Origin: Rhodococcus sp. SGAir0479
GTDB lineage: Bacteria > Actinomycetota > Actinomycetes > Mycobacteriales > Mycobacteriaceae
Direction of reading: 5' to 3'
Assembly: GCF_005484805.1 (NCBI RefSeq)
Contig: NZ_CP039432.1
Coordinates: 3,224,001 to 3,288,000 of the forward strand
DNA: 64,000 nucleotides
In this document: positions 1 to 9,232 of the stretch, one piece after another
Layout of the letters: each line of letters opens with the position of its first letter
Numbering within the stretch: position 1 is the first letter of the stretch
Program-made: the position numbers and the translations under genes
Notes under the pieces: generated by a model
What the model saw: the letters and a program-made list of their open reading frames with translations, nothing else
What the model was told of the DNA's origin: nothing
Databases searched by the model: none

Positions 1-712
1 AGTGCAGAGTGCCGGCGCCGGCGTTCAGCGTCGGAGTGCTCCCGACGGCACCGCCCGCGTCCGCAGGAATGCAGTTGGTCGCCGCGTTGGCAGGTCCGAA
101 CGGGCCCGTCGCCTTCGAGACGAAGGTGAAGTAGTCAGCGGCGTTCCCGTACTTCGCCGCGTCACCCGCCGTGTTGAGTCTCACGTCGAAGTTGGTGTTC
201 TTGGTGACGATTCGAACCTTCGGCAGCTGGTACGTCGTACTCACGCCGACCGCCAGCGGAGCAGCGCTCGTTCCACTCAACGTCAGCACAGAGCCCGACA
301 CCGAGACCTGCGGTGTACCGCTGTAGCCGGACCCCGTGCCACTGACGATCGACGCGCTCACGAAGGTCGACGGGTCGATGCTGTAGTCGACGGCGATCTG
401 GTCGAGCCCCGTGAACGAGTAGCCGGGAACACCCGTGCCACCGGCACCCGGCGTCGTCTGCGCGCCCATCTGGAGTTCGTAGGTGTTGTTCGATCCCGTG
501 GGGGCCACCACGGTGTGGTTGACGGTCACCGAAGCCGGCTCGATCTTCTGTGAGCTGATCCCGAGGACCGAACCGATGCACGCGTTGTTGAAGTTCGTGG
601 TAGTCGAGCCGGCGACTGCGCCGGCGGGTGCTCCGGCTGCCAGCAGCAAGCCGGCGGACGCTGCGGTGGCGGCGAGACCGACGGTGACGCGACGGGCGAG
701 AGGTGTGCTCAT
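1..712 (-). CDS. Secreted hypothetical protein, 3' end cut by window edge
   Basis: The frame is open from an ATG at 712 to the window edge, so at least 237 residues are encoded and the C-terminus is missing. Residues 1-33 form a classic Sec signal peptide: a short basic start, an Ala/Leu-rich core and an Ala-rich cleavage region. The mature part is rich in Ser, Thr, Gly and Val with few charges and contains two visible cysteines (in NNACIGS and in ATNCIPA) that could form a disulfide; this composition suggests a beta-rich exported protein. A strong ribosome site (AAGGAG) precedes the ATG by 9 nt, which fixes the start. I do not recognise the family. The divergent neighbour is the Lrp-type regulator at 1147, with 434 bp between them. 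Confidence 0.75.
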   Translation of the reverse strand, partial: MSTPLARRVTVGLAATAASAGLLLAAGAPAGAVAGSTTTNFNNACIGSVLGISSQKIEPASVTVNHTVVAPTGSNNTYELQMGAQTTPGAGGTGVPGYSFTGLDQIAVDYSIDPSTFVSASIVSGTGSGYSGTPQVSVSGSVLTLSGTSAAPLAVGVSTTYQLPKVRIVTKNTNFDVRLNTAGDAAKYGNAADYFTFVSKATGPFGPANAATNCIPADAGGAVGSTPTLNAGAGTLH

Positions 713-1146
713 GCTGTCCTGCTCCTTGTCTCCGCTCACTCCTGGCGAGCGGGCTGATGCCCTCGAGGTGGAGGGCGTTCGGAAGAGATCGACGAGCTGT
801 ACTGCCTGGGTTCGATCGCGAGCGATCGGTCGGATCCGATACCCCGGAAGCTTGCGATCCGGACACGAATGTAGGGAGGCGGATCACGAAGGGATCGCGT
901 CTCGGCAAAAGAACGGAAAGATTCGCACCGGAAGCGTCGGAACGGGACAGTTTCTTTCGTTGTACGGCAGTGCAATGAAAGATCGTTCGGACGCACCGGT
1001 GCGAATCCGAAGCGGTACTCCGAGTAACACTCGGAGGCGGCCTCCGCGGCGTCGTCGCCCCCCGACCGGCGGCCCGGTATCACCCGGTCGGCGAGTTTTC
1101 CGTCAAACGCCCCGTCAGCACAGGCCGATGAATTACTCTGTGCGCC
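713..1146. other. 434-bp divergent intergenic region with inverted repeats
   Basis: No convincing gene lies here. The stretch is more AT-rich than its surroundings around 900-1000. A 12-bp perfect inverted repeat has arms at 920-931 and 996-1007 (GATTCGCACCGG and its complement), 64 nt apart. A second hairpin lies at 1018-1036 with 8-bp arms and a 3-nt loop. The region must hold the promoters of the secreted protein (minus) and the Lrp-type regulator (plus); the repeats are candidate operators, possibly for Lrp autoregulation, but that is inference. Confidence 0.5.
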
Positions 1147-2154
1147 ATGGGGAGAGCTTCGGGGATCTCGTCACCTGACGATGAGTCGTTGGGTCCGGTC
1201 GATCGCATTCTGGTCGACGCTCTCGTGGAGAACTGTCGAGTTTCCTTCACCGCGTTGGCAGCCAAGGTGGGCATGTCGGGATCAACGGTGTGTCGGCACA
1301 TTTCGGCCCTCGAACACCGCGGCATCATTCGCGGATACTTCGCCGTGATCGATCCCGGGGCGCTGGGCGAACCCACCACTGCCCTGTTCAGCATCAAGCC
1401 CCGGTCCGACACCCCTGCGCTGCGAATTGCCGAGCGGCTGTACGCGGTCCCGGAGATCACCGCGAGCTACACCCTGTCCGGAGACCGCCCCCACATCGCG
1501 GTCGGCCGCTTCGCGGGTCCCGACGCCGCCGAGGTCGCGGCCCGCCGTCTCGCCGACGACCTGTGCGCCCGGGTCAACATCGATTTCGTGCTGGAGACGC
1601 GGTTCGGTCGCATGGCCTGGTCCCCCGCCTCCGCCGTGGAACCGGTGGAGCGCGAGGCGGACCGCGTCATGCTCGACATCCTCATGACGGACGGGCGGGC
1701 CTCCCTCGACGCGTTGGCCAAACAGGCGAACCTGTCCAAATCCACGGTCCACAAACGGCTGCACGTCCTGCGGAATCGCGGCGTCATCCGCGGCTTCACC
1801 ACGCGGGTCGACGCCGCGGCACTCGGCCGCCCCGTCACCGCCGTCTTCGGCATCAAGTCCGACACCGGCGCCCCCGTCGACCCGGCGGCCTACGAGCGGC
1901 TCGGCGATTTTCCCGAGATCGCGACGTACTACACGCTGTCCGGCCACCGCCCGTCCGTTGCCGTGGGCGCGTACCGCGACATCACGGCCGCCCGCACCGC
2001 GGCCGACCGGCTCGGGGAACAACTGCACGCCGCCGTGAGCATCGACTTCGTGCTGGCCACCGATTTCGACCGGCACCAGTCACCCCGGCACGGCCGCGGC
2101 CGACGACAATGGCCCCATGACGCAACACCCAGTCACCTCCGCACCGTCCGATGA
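1147..2154 (+). CDS. Tandem-domain Lrp/AsnC-type transcriptional regulator
   Basis: The 335-residue protein carries two complete Lrp/AsnC modules in a row, against about 150 residues for a normal single-module member. Each has an N-terminal helix-turn-helix (first about 20-65, LAAKVGMSGSTVCRHISALE; second about 175-220, LAKQANLSKSTVHKRLHVL) followed by a ligand-binding-like alpha/beta domain ending in the parallel phrases VNIDFVLETRF and VSIDFVLATDF. The two halves are clearly internal duplicates. Such tandem Lrp proteins are known in actinomycetes as DNA-binding regulators, often of amino-acid-related genes. The last 38 bp overlap the start of the prolyl oligopeptidase gene in another frame, so the two are probably cotranscribed and the peptidase is a likely target. 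The ligand is unknown. Confidence 0.85.
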   Translation: MGRASGISSPDDESLGPVDRILVDALVENCRVSFTALAAKVGMSGSTVCRHISALEHRGIIRGYFAVIDPGALGEPTTALFSIKPRSDTPALRIAERLYAVPEITASYTLSGDRPHIAVGRFAGPDAAEVAARRLADDLCARVNIDFVLETRFGRMAWSPASAVEPVEREADRVMLDILMTDGRASLDALAKQANLSKSTVHKRLHVLRNRGVIRGFTTRVDAAALGRPVTAVFGIKSDTGAPVDPAAYERLGDFPEIATYYTLSGHRPSVAVGAYRDITAARTAADRLGEQLHAAVSIDFVLATDFDRHQSPRHGRGRRQWPHDATPSHLRTVR

Positions 2155-4162
2155 TCCCTACCTGTGGCTCGAGGACGTCACCGGCGACGACGCGCTCGCG
2201 TGGGTCCGCGAGCACAATGCCACCACCGTCGCCGAGTTCGCCGGCACCGCCGAGTTCGAGCAGCTCGAGTCGCGCGTCCGCTCGATCCTCGACACCGACG
2301 CACGTATCCCCTACGCGCGCCGCCGCGGGAAGTATCTCTACAACTTCTGGCGCGACGCCGACCACGTGCGCGGCCTGTGGCGGCGGACCACCATGGACCA
2401 GTACCGCCGCGACACCCCCGAGTGGGAGGTTCTCGCCGACGTCGACGAGCTCGCCGACCGGGAGGGCGAGAACTGGGTGTGGTCCGGCGCGCAGGTGCTG
2501 CGCCCGGAGCAGAATCTCGCGCTGATCAGCCTCTCCCGCGGTGGCGCCGACGCCGTGGTGGTGCGCGAGTTCGACCTCGAGTCGCGCACGTTCACCGATG
2601 GTGCGGGTGGCTTCCGCGTCGAGGAGGCCAAGACCGATATCGGGTGGATCGACTACGAAAGCGTGTTCGTCGGAACCGATTTCGGAGACGGCACGCTCAC
2701 CGACTCGGGCTACCCGCGGTTGGCCAAGCGGTGGCGGCGCGGCACACCACTGTCCGAGGCGGTCACGGTGTTCGACGGCGAGCAGACCGACGTCGCGATC
2801 TCCGCGTGGCACGACAGCACCCCGGGATTCGAGCGCAGCTTCGTCGAGCGCGCCATCGACTTCTACACCTCGCAGCGCTTCGAGCTGCGGGGCGACGACA
2901 CCCTGGTGCGAATCGAGACCCCGGAGGACGCCCGCGTCTCGGTCTACCGGGAGTGGCTGCTGGTGCGTCCCCGCAGCCCGTGGACCGTCGGCGACACCAC
3001 CTACCCGGCCGGGGCCCTGCTGGCCGCCCGGTACGACGACTTCCTCGCCGGTGTCCGCGAGCTCACGGTGCTGTTCGAGCCCGACGAGCACACGTCGCTC
3101 GAGCAGTATTCGTGGACCCGCAACCACCTGCTGATGGTGACGCTCTCGGACGTCCAGTCCCACGTGTACGTGCTCACCCCGAGCGAGAACGGCTGGGAGA
3201 CAAGTCCGCTGGGCGGACTGCCGGAGCTGACGTCCACCGAGATCATCGACACCGATCCGCGCGAGAGCGACGACTTCTTCCTCAACGCCAGCGGCTACCT
3301 CACCCCCGCGACGCTGTACTCCGGCACCGTCGGTGGGCCGCCCGAGGCGCTCAAGTCGGCACCGGCGTTCTTCGACACCACCGGGCTGGCCGTCGCCCAG
3401 TACTTCACGGAGTCCGCCGACGGCACCCGCGTGCCCTACTTCGTGGTGCGCCGCGACGGCGCTCCGGCCGGCCCGACACTGCTGTACGGCTACGGCGGGT
3501 TCGAGAACTCGATGACTCCCGGCTACAGCGGCATCAACGGCACCGCGTGGCTGCAACGCGGCGGCACCTACGTGGTCGCCAACATTCGCGGCGGCGGCGA
3601 GTACGGACCGCAGTGGCACACGCAGGCCGTCCGCGACGGCCGGCACAAGGTCTACGAGGACTTCGCAGCCGTGGCCCGCGACCTGGTCGACCGCGGCATC
3701 ACCACACCCGATCAGCTCGGCGCACAGGGCGGCAGCAACGGCGGGCTGCTGATGGGCGTCATGCTCACCAACTACCCGGAGTTGTTCGGCGCCATCGTGT
3801 GCCAGGTGCCGCTGCTCGACATGAAGCGCTACCACCTGCTGCTGGCGGGCGCGTCGTGGATGGCCGAGTACGGCGACCCCGACAACCCCGACGACTGGGC
3901 GTTCATCTCCGACTACTCGCCGTACCAGAACACCGATCCGGCGGCGTCGTACCCGCCGATCCTCATCGCGACCTCCACCCGCGACGACCGCGTGCATCCC
4001 GGCCACGCCCGCAAGATGGCGGCCCGGCTGGAGCAGGAGGGACACGACGTGCACTACTACGAGAACATCGAGGGCGGCCACGGCGGCGCCGCCGACAACG
4101 CACAGGCCGCGTTCAAGTCGGCGCTCACCTACACGTTCCTGTGGCGGCAGTTGGCGCGCTAG
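2117..4162 (+). CDS. Prolyl oligopeptidase family serine peptidase (S9A)
   Basis: This 681-residue protein has the size and layout of family S9A: an N-terminal seven-bladed propeller (about 70-410) and a C-terminal alpha/beta hydrolase domain. It opens with the family phrase DDPYLWLED. The catalytic triad is visible: Ser540 in GGSNGG, Asp623 in STRDDRVHP and His655 in EGGHGG. The oxyanion-side motif YGGFEN lies near residue 460. Members cut short peptides after proline; there is no signal peptide, so it acts in the cytoplasm. The gene starts inside the end of the tandem Lrp regulator (38-bp overlap), which suggests coupled expression, and it ends just before a strong bidirectional terminator. 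Confidence 0.93.
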   Translation: MTQHPVTSAPSDDPYLWLEDVTGDDALAWVREHNATTVAEFAGTAEFEQLESRVRSILDTDARIPYARRRGKYLYNFWRDADHVRGLWRRTTMDQYRRDTPEWEVLADVDELADREGENWVWSGAQVLRPEQNLALISLSRGGADAVVVREFDLESRTFTDGAGGFRVEEAKTDIGWIDYESVFVGTDFGDGTLTDSGYPRLAKRWRRGTPLSEAVTVFDGEQTDVAISAWHDSTPGFERSFVERAIDFYTSQRFELRGDDTLVRIETPEDARVSVYREWLLVRPRSPWTVGDTTYPAGALLAARYDDFLAGVRELTVLFEPDEHTSLEQYSWTRNHLLMVTLSDVQSHVYVLTPSENGWETSPLGGLPELTSTEIIDTDPRESDDFFLNASGYLTPATLYSGTVGGPPEALKSAPAFFDTTGLAVAQYFTESADGTRVPYFVVRRDGAPAGPTLLYGYGGFENSMTPGYSGINGTAWLQRGGTYVVANIRGGGEYGPQWHTQAVRDGRHKVYEDFAAVARDLVDRGITTPDQLGAQGGSNGGLLMGVMLTNYPELFGAIVCQVPLLDMKRYHLLLAGASWMAEYGDPDNPDDWAFISDYSPYQNTDPAASYPPILIATSTRDDRVHPGHARKMAARLEQEGHDVHYYENIEGGHGGAADNAQAAFKSALTYTFLWRQLAR

Positions 4163-4184
4163 CAACCGGCGGACGGAACGACGA

Positions 4185-4218
4185 AGGCGGCGCCGGTGCA
4201 GATGCACCGGCGCCGCCT
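4185..4218. terminator. Bidirectional hairpin terminator
   Basis: A perfect 16-bp stem with arms at 4185-4200 and 4203-4218 and a minimal loop lies between the convergent peptidase and small-peptide genes. There is no U-tract, as is common for actinobacterial hairpin terminators. It can serve both strands. Confidence 0.75.
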
Positions 4219-4241
4219 CGCGAAGCTGCCTGGGGCAGGGA

Positions 4242-4382
4242 CTAGCCGCCGAGCGAGCCGAGCGAACCGGCGTCGAGCGAACCGGTGGTTCCGCCGCCCG
4301 TGCTGCCCGCGGAAAGCTTGTTCAGCGCGGACACCAGCGACTTGATGGCGTCGAGGAACGAGATGATCTCAGTCGAACCCAT
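4242..4382 (-). CDS. 46-residue signal-less amphipathic peptide, Gly/Ser/Leu tail
   Basis: A very short gene with good signals: an ATG at 4382, an AGGGAG ribosome site 6 nt upstream, a candidate -10 box (TATATT, 4439-4444) and a dedicated hairpin terminator downstream. Residues 3-24 (TEIISFLDAIKSLVSALNKL) can form an amphipathic helix; residues 25-46 are a low-complexity Gly/Ser/Thr/Leu tail ending GSLGSLGG. There is no signal peptide and no cysteine. Size, lack of signal and amphipathic helix recall the small cell-wall-channel peptides PorA/PorH of corynebacteria, which are O-mycolylated, but I see no sequence identity strong enough to claim that. Function unknown; that it is translated is well supported by the context. 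Confidence 0.6.
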   Translation of the reverse strand: MGSTEIISFLDAIKSLVSALNKLSAGSTGGGTTGSLDAGSLGSLGG

Positions 4383-4438
4383 GAGTACTCCCTGCATTGC
4401 GGTGTGGTGGTAACGCCCCTGACGGAAGCGCTGCGGTC

Positions 4439-4444
4439 AATATA
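4439..4444 (-). promoter_or_regulatory. Candidate -10 box for the 46-residue peptide
   Basis: On the minus strand this reads TATATT, about 57 nt before the ATG at 4382, in the most AT-rich spot of the interval. No convincing -35 box was seen. The predicted leader of about 50 nt contains the AGGGAG ribosome site. Confidence 0.4.
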
Positions 4445-4510
4445 ACGGCGTGAGTACAGGTACGCATCACATTGGCGTATCGACACAGGGTGAAAGCCCG
4501 AACCGCGAGC

Positions 4511-5347
4511 TCAGCTGTGGTCACGGATCCATTCGGCGATGCGGGCGACCGTGCTGTCCGGGGTCCGGATCCATCCGTTGTGTCCCAGTTCTTCCGGTTG
4601 GTGCCAGGCGGTGACCTCGGCCCCGGAAAGTTTGCTCAACAGGTTGTCCGACGCGCTGCGCGGCGCCAGGTCGTCGTCCTCGATGGACACCGACAGCACC
4701 GGCAGCGTCAGTCGCGCGATGCGCTCCTCGTAGTCGATGTCGGCGCCCGCGGGCTCGATCCGCCCGCTGCGCGCGAATCGCGACCAGTCCGAGATCAGCA
4801 CCCGGGACTGGCGGCCGAATCCCCCGACGTCCAGCCGGTCCCCGGGCCAGAAACCGGCGACGCTCGCGGTGATGGACATGGCCGCCGACCCCAACAGGAT
4901 GCCCGGTGAGCGGACCCCCGGGAACCCGCGGTAGTACGGCGATCCCGACGCCACCAGGATCAGCCCGCCCAACCGGCCGCGGACCCGGGCCGCGTACATC
5001 ACCCCGAGCTGGCCCCCCATGCTGTGCCCCAGTAGGAACGGGGTGCTCGAATCGAACCGCTCGCGCACCACCTCGAACATCGCCGGCAGGTCCACCGCCA
5101 CCAGCTCCTGGTAGCCGAACGTGCTGGACGCACTCGGTCGCGGGCGGCTGTCCCCCTGTCCCCGCAGCTCGCACGTCGCCGCGCAGAACCCCTGCTCGAC
5201 AACCGAATTGGCGAACCGGTCGTAGAACGCGCCCGGAATGCCCAGGCCGGGAACGATCACCACCACCGGCGCGCCCTCGGGGCCGGGGAACAACCGGACC
5301 GGCGTCGTCGTCCCGTCGGGCATCTGGATCGGCACGGTCTCCACCAC
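4511..5347 (-). CDS. Alpha/beta hydrolase
   Basis: A 278-residue alpha/beta hydrolase-fold protein. The nucleophile elbow GHSMGGQLG (Ser in the centre), an acidic residue in SIEDDDLAPR and the catalytic His in ELGHNGWIR are in the usual order and spacing. It resembles actinobacterial predicted lipases or esterases; the substrate cannot be told. The frame is open upstream into the PspC gene, but the GTG at 5347 is chosen because a TAGGCT box ends exactly 7 nt before it, the same leaderless geometry seen for many genes in this window. No signal peptide or membrane segment. It is transcribed divergently from the PspC gene. Confidence 0.85.
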   Translation of the reverse strand: MVETVPIQMPDGTTTPVRLFPGPEGAPVVVIVPGLGIPGAFYDRFANSVVEQGFCAATCELRGQGDSRPRPSASSTFGYQELVAVDLPAMFEVVRERFDSSTPFLLGHSMGGQLGVMYAARVRGRLGGLILVASGSPYYRGFPGVRSPGILLGSAAMSITASVAGFWPGDRLDVGGFGRQSRVLISDWSRFARSGRIEPAGADIDYEERIARLTLPVLSVSIEDDDLAPRSASDNLLSKLSGAEVTAWHQPEELGHNGWIRTPDSTVARIAEWIRDHS

Positions 5348-5354
5348 GCCCCCG

Positions 5355-5360
5355 AGCCTA
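5355..5360 (-). promoter_or_regulatory. Leaderless-type -10 box (TAGGCT) for the alpha/beta hydrolase
   Basis: The minus strand reads TAGGCT, followed by 7 nt and then the GTG at 5347, with no Shine-Dalgarno. Transcription would begin at or next to the start codon. Confidence 0.55.
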
Positions 5361-5488
5361 TGCCCGCTCCCGCCTGTCGGACAGCGCATTCGCCGTCCCC
5401 GGCGCCGGAACCCGAGACGAAAGATCAGGGTGCGAATCCGGGAGAATCCCGATGGTGCCGCGCGCCCGCGGGAACCAGACTCGGTGCC

Positions 5489-5689
5489 ATGACCTCCACC
5501 GACTCGCCCCGCCCGTTCGTCCGTTCCCACCGGCAGCGCATGCTCGCCGGGGTGTGCGGCGGCATCGCCGAGTACTTCGGCATCGACGCCAACCTCGTCC
5601 GGGTCGCCGCCGTCATCGGCGCGTTCGTCTCGCTCGGCACCGTCGCGCTCATCTACCTCGCGGCGTGGATGCTCATGCCGGCCGACTGA
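5489..5689 (+). CDS. PspC domain membrane protein
   Basis: A 66-residue protein made of a single PspC domain: a cytoplasmic basic stretch, the signature RMLAGVCGGIAEYFGID and one transmembrane helix (about residues 38-62) ending at the C-terminus. PspC proteins belong to phage-shock/envelope-stress systems, but in actinomycetes many short stand-alone copies have no assigned role. The ATG at 5489 is chosen because the conserved domain begins 10 residues later and the longer frame upstream is Pro/Arg-rich noise overlapping the divergent hydrolase gene. A CAGACT sequence 7 nt before the ATG would fit leaderless transcription but is weak. Confidence 0.88.
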   Translation: MTSTDSPRPFVRSHRQRMLAGVCGGIAEYFGIDANLVRVAAVIGAFVSLGTVALIYLAAWMLMPAD

Positions 5690-5694
5690 CCCGC

Positions 5695-5745
5695 GACAGC
5701 GAGAAGCCCGGGACAGCGAGAAGCCCGGGACAGCGAGAAGCCCGG
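5695..5745. repeat. Three tandem 17-nt repeats, the third entering the groL terminator
   Basis: Three exact consecutive copies of GACAGCGAGAAGCCCGG lie at 5695-5711, 5712-5728 and 5729-5745. The GAGAAGCCCGG part of the third copy begins the left arm of the hairpin at 5735-5772, so each copy can in principle pair with the same right arm. Only the third gives the full 17-bp stem. Confidence 0.9.
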
Positions 5746-5772
5746 GACACCGTGCGGTGTCCCGGGCTTCTC
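5735..5772. terminator. Bidirectional hairpin terminator between pspC-like gene and groL2
   Basis: A perfect 17-bp stem (5735-5751 with 5756-5772) and the 4-nt loop GTGC separate the convergent PspC gene and groL2. No U-tract follows. Confidence 0.8.
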
Positions 5773-5806
5773 CAGCTACCTGAGCTCAGGCTTTCCGATC
5801 GTCAGA

Positions 5807-7495
<1,689 letters not shown>

Positions 7496-7570
7496 TTACG
7501 CTTCCGGCCAGGCTCGGTGCCCGCGACGGACGACCAGGGGTGTCTAGGTTCCCGGTCTCACCGTCCCGAC

Positions 7571-7597
7571 CTGGCACTCACGTGTCGCGAGTGCCAA
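7571..7597 (-). promoter_or_regulatory. CIRCE element 1 (HrcA operator) of groL2
   Basis: The sequence reads CTGGCACTC, 9 nt, GAGTGCCAA, against the CIRCE consensus TTAGCACTC-N9-GAGTGCTAA. It lies about 140 bp upstream of the groL2 start. Confidence 0.85.
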
Positions 7598-7605
7598 GTG
7601 CCTTT

Positions 7606-7632
7606 TTAGCACTCGCGAGTGGCGAGTGCAAC
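7606..7632 (-). promoter_or_regulatory. CIRCE element 2 (HrcA operator) of groL2
   Basis: TTAGCACTC, 9 nt, GAGTGCAAC: the left half is a perfect consensus and the right half has one or two changes. It sits 8 bp from the first element, giving a double operator, a layout known for groEL genes in mycobacteria and relatives. Confidence 0.87.
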
Positions 7633-7678
7633 GTTCACGAAGAGGTCTCGCCGACGGCGAACGGGCACCCGGCCGTTA

Positions 7679-8200
7679 CTAGCCGAGGCAGGTCTGGCCG
7701 GTCTTCAGATTCCACGCGAACGACAGCGGTCCGACGCAGTCCACGCCGCCCTGCGTCGCGGTGGCGCCCGAACCCCAGCCGGCAACCGCGAACGTCGCGT
7801 AGCCGTCGTCGGCCCACGAGTGCGCGATGCCGCCGCCGAGCGCGAGCGCCAGCGACTGGCCGTTGCCGCGGGCGGCGCTGAGCGCCGTGCCGAACCCGGT
7901 CGCGAGGCTGTTCGACGAGCCGTAGCCCTGCGCCACCGACACCGCCGTGCCGCTGTCCATCGCGGCCGAGCGGGCCACACCCTGCTCGAACGCCTGCGCA
8001 CCGCAGCTGGCGAAGTCGGACACCTGCACGTCGTTGGGCAGGGCCGGCGACTGGCACATCACCGGAGCGGCCGCGGCCGTCCCGGCGCCGACCAGCGAAA
8101 CGCCTGCTGCCACACCGATTCCCGCCGCCGCGACGATCGCCGTCCGCGTCACCTTCCGTCCCAGGCTTGAGATTGCACGCAGACGGGAAAAGGTCGACAT
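7679..8200 (-). CDS. Secreted Ala/Gly/Ser-rich hypothetical protein
   Basis: The 173-residue product has a long twin-basic N-terminus (RLRAISSLGRKVTR), a hydrophobic core and an AAAAP cleavage region near residue 46, so it is exported. The mature 127 residues contain four cysteines (VMCQSP, ASCGAQ, VDCVGP, QTCLG), consistent with two disulfides, and a low-complexity middle of small residues. The ATG at 8200 directly precedes the signal. I do not recognise a characterised family, though similar short exported proteins occur in Rhodococcus and Nocardia. It sits alone between groL2 and a HAD phosphatase. Confidence 0.75.
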   Translation of the reverse strand: MSTFSRLRAISSLGRKVTRTAIVAAAGIGVAAGVSLVGAGTAAAAPVMCQSPALPNDVQVSDFASCGAQAFEQGVARSAAMDSGTAVSVAQGYGSSNSLATGFGTALSAARGNGQSLALALGGGIAHSWADDGYATFAVAGWGSGATATQGGVDCVGPLSFAWNLKTGQTCLG

Positions 8201-8308
8201 TCGGACTCCTTCGCGAACAGGGAAGAGCAGCAGGGAAGTGACCGCGACCCTACCCGGTCGAGATGCGCATACCCGGGATTTCGGCAGCGAGCCGACCCGG
8301 TGGGCGCG

Positions 8309-9088
8309 TCACCCGAGGTCGGCCAGCAGCCGCGGCAGGTCCGCCACCGAATCGACGAGGTGATCGGGGCGGTCCACCGCCAGATCGAGGATCGGCTGCC
8401 GGAACTTCCCGGTCCGCACCAGCACCCCGGTCATCCCGACCCGCTGCGCCGGCAACACGTCGCTGAGGAAGTCGTCACCGACCATCACGGTCGCCGCCGG
8501 ATCCACCCCCATCAACTCGGCCGCGGTGAGGAAGCCCGCGAGCGACGGCTTGCCCACCGAGACGATCCGCGACCCCGACGCGTCCTCGAGGCCGGGCAGG
8601 TAGGCACCGGCGTCCAACCGCAGCCCGTCGGCGTCCGACCACATCAGTGCGCGATGCATCGAGACCACGGGCACCCCGGCCACCATCAGGTCCAGCACGC
8701 GGCTGAGCGCGTCGTGCGTGAACTCCGGGCCGGCCCCGCCGATGACGACCACTTCCGGGTCGGTGTCGTCGAACTCGATGTCGGGCATGTCGGCGCGGAC
8801 GTCGCCGTGGTTGAGCAGCATCACCCTGGCGCCCGGATACGTGGACCGCAGGTACTCGGTGGTGAGCCGCACCGCCGTCACGATCTCCTCGGCCCGCACG
8901 TCGAAACCGGCGTCACCCAGCACCGACGCGATCTCCTCGCACGTCCGGGAGGTGGTGTTGGTCAGGAACGCGCGCACCCCGCCGCGACGGCGCAGCTCGG
9001 CGAGCGCCTCCACCGCGCCCGGCACGGGTTGCCACGAGGTGACCAACACCCCGTCGATGTCGAACAGAACGCCCTCGACTCGGCCCAT
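8309..9088 (-). CDS. HAD-IIA family phosphatase
   Basis: A 259-residue haloacid-dehalogenase hydrolase of subclass IIA. Motif I is FDIDGVLV (residues about 8-15), motif II is FLTNTTSR near 43, the Lys of motif III is in VGKPS near 180, and motif IV is VMVGDDFLSDV near 205. Such enzymes (NagD, phosphoglycolate or nitrophenyl phosphatases, mammalian LHPP) remove phosphate from small metabolites; the name LHPP is often given to this subtype. The ATG at 9088 is 7 nt after a TACGCT box, fitting leaderless transcription. A second, distinct HAD-IIA protein is at 58682. Confidence 0.85.
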   Translation of the reverse strand: MGRVEGVLFDIDGVLVTSWQPVPGAVEALAELRRRGGVRAFLTNTTSRTCEEIASVLGDAGFDVRAEEIVTAVRLTTEYLRSTYPGARVMLLNHGDVRADMPDIEFDDTDPEVVVIGGAGPEFTHDALSRVLDLMVAGVPVVSMHRALMWSDADGLRLDAGAYLPGLEDASGSRIVSVGKPSLAGFLTAAELMGVDPAATVMVGDDFLSDVLPAQRVGMTGVLVRTGKFRQPILDLAVDRPDHLVDSVADLPRLLADLG

Positions 9089-9095
9089 GACGTCG

Positions 9096-9101
9096 AGCGT
9101 A
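9096..9101 (-). promoter_or_regulatory. Leaderless-type -10 box (TACGCT) for the HAD phosphatase
   Basis: The minus strand reads TACGCT, 7 nt before the ATG at 9088, with no ribosome site. Confidence 0.5.
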
Positions 9102-9232
9102 ACGAGCGCGACCGGTCCGCGCCGACCGCTCGCGGGCACCCGGGAGGAGTGACCTGGTGCACAACGGACGCTACGATCGGCGGAGTACGCGTGACCTCCT
9201 GTACCACCTAACCCGAAACCGGAGAGCCGACC

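Noticed and set aside
1982-4207. 741-codon open frame on the minus strand opposite the prolyl oligopeptidase
   Set aside because: Its product is Arg/Val/Gly-rich low-complexity without any domain; the plus strand encodes a complete S9 peptidase. High GC gives long antisense frames.
5695-5745. CRISPR-like array
   Set aside because: Three directly abutting 17-nt repeats without spacers; one repeat is part of a terminator hairpin.
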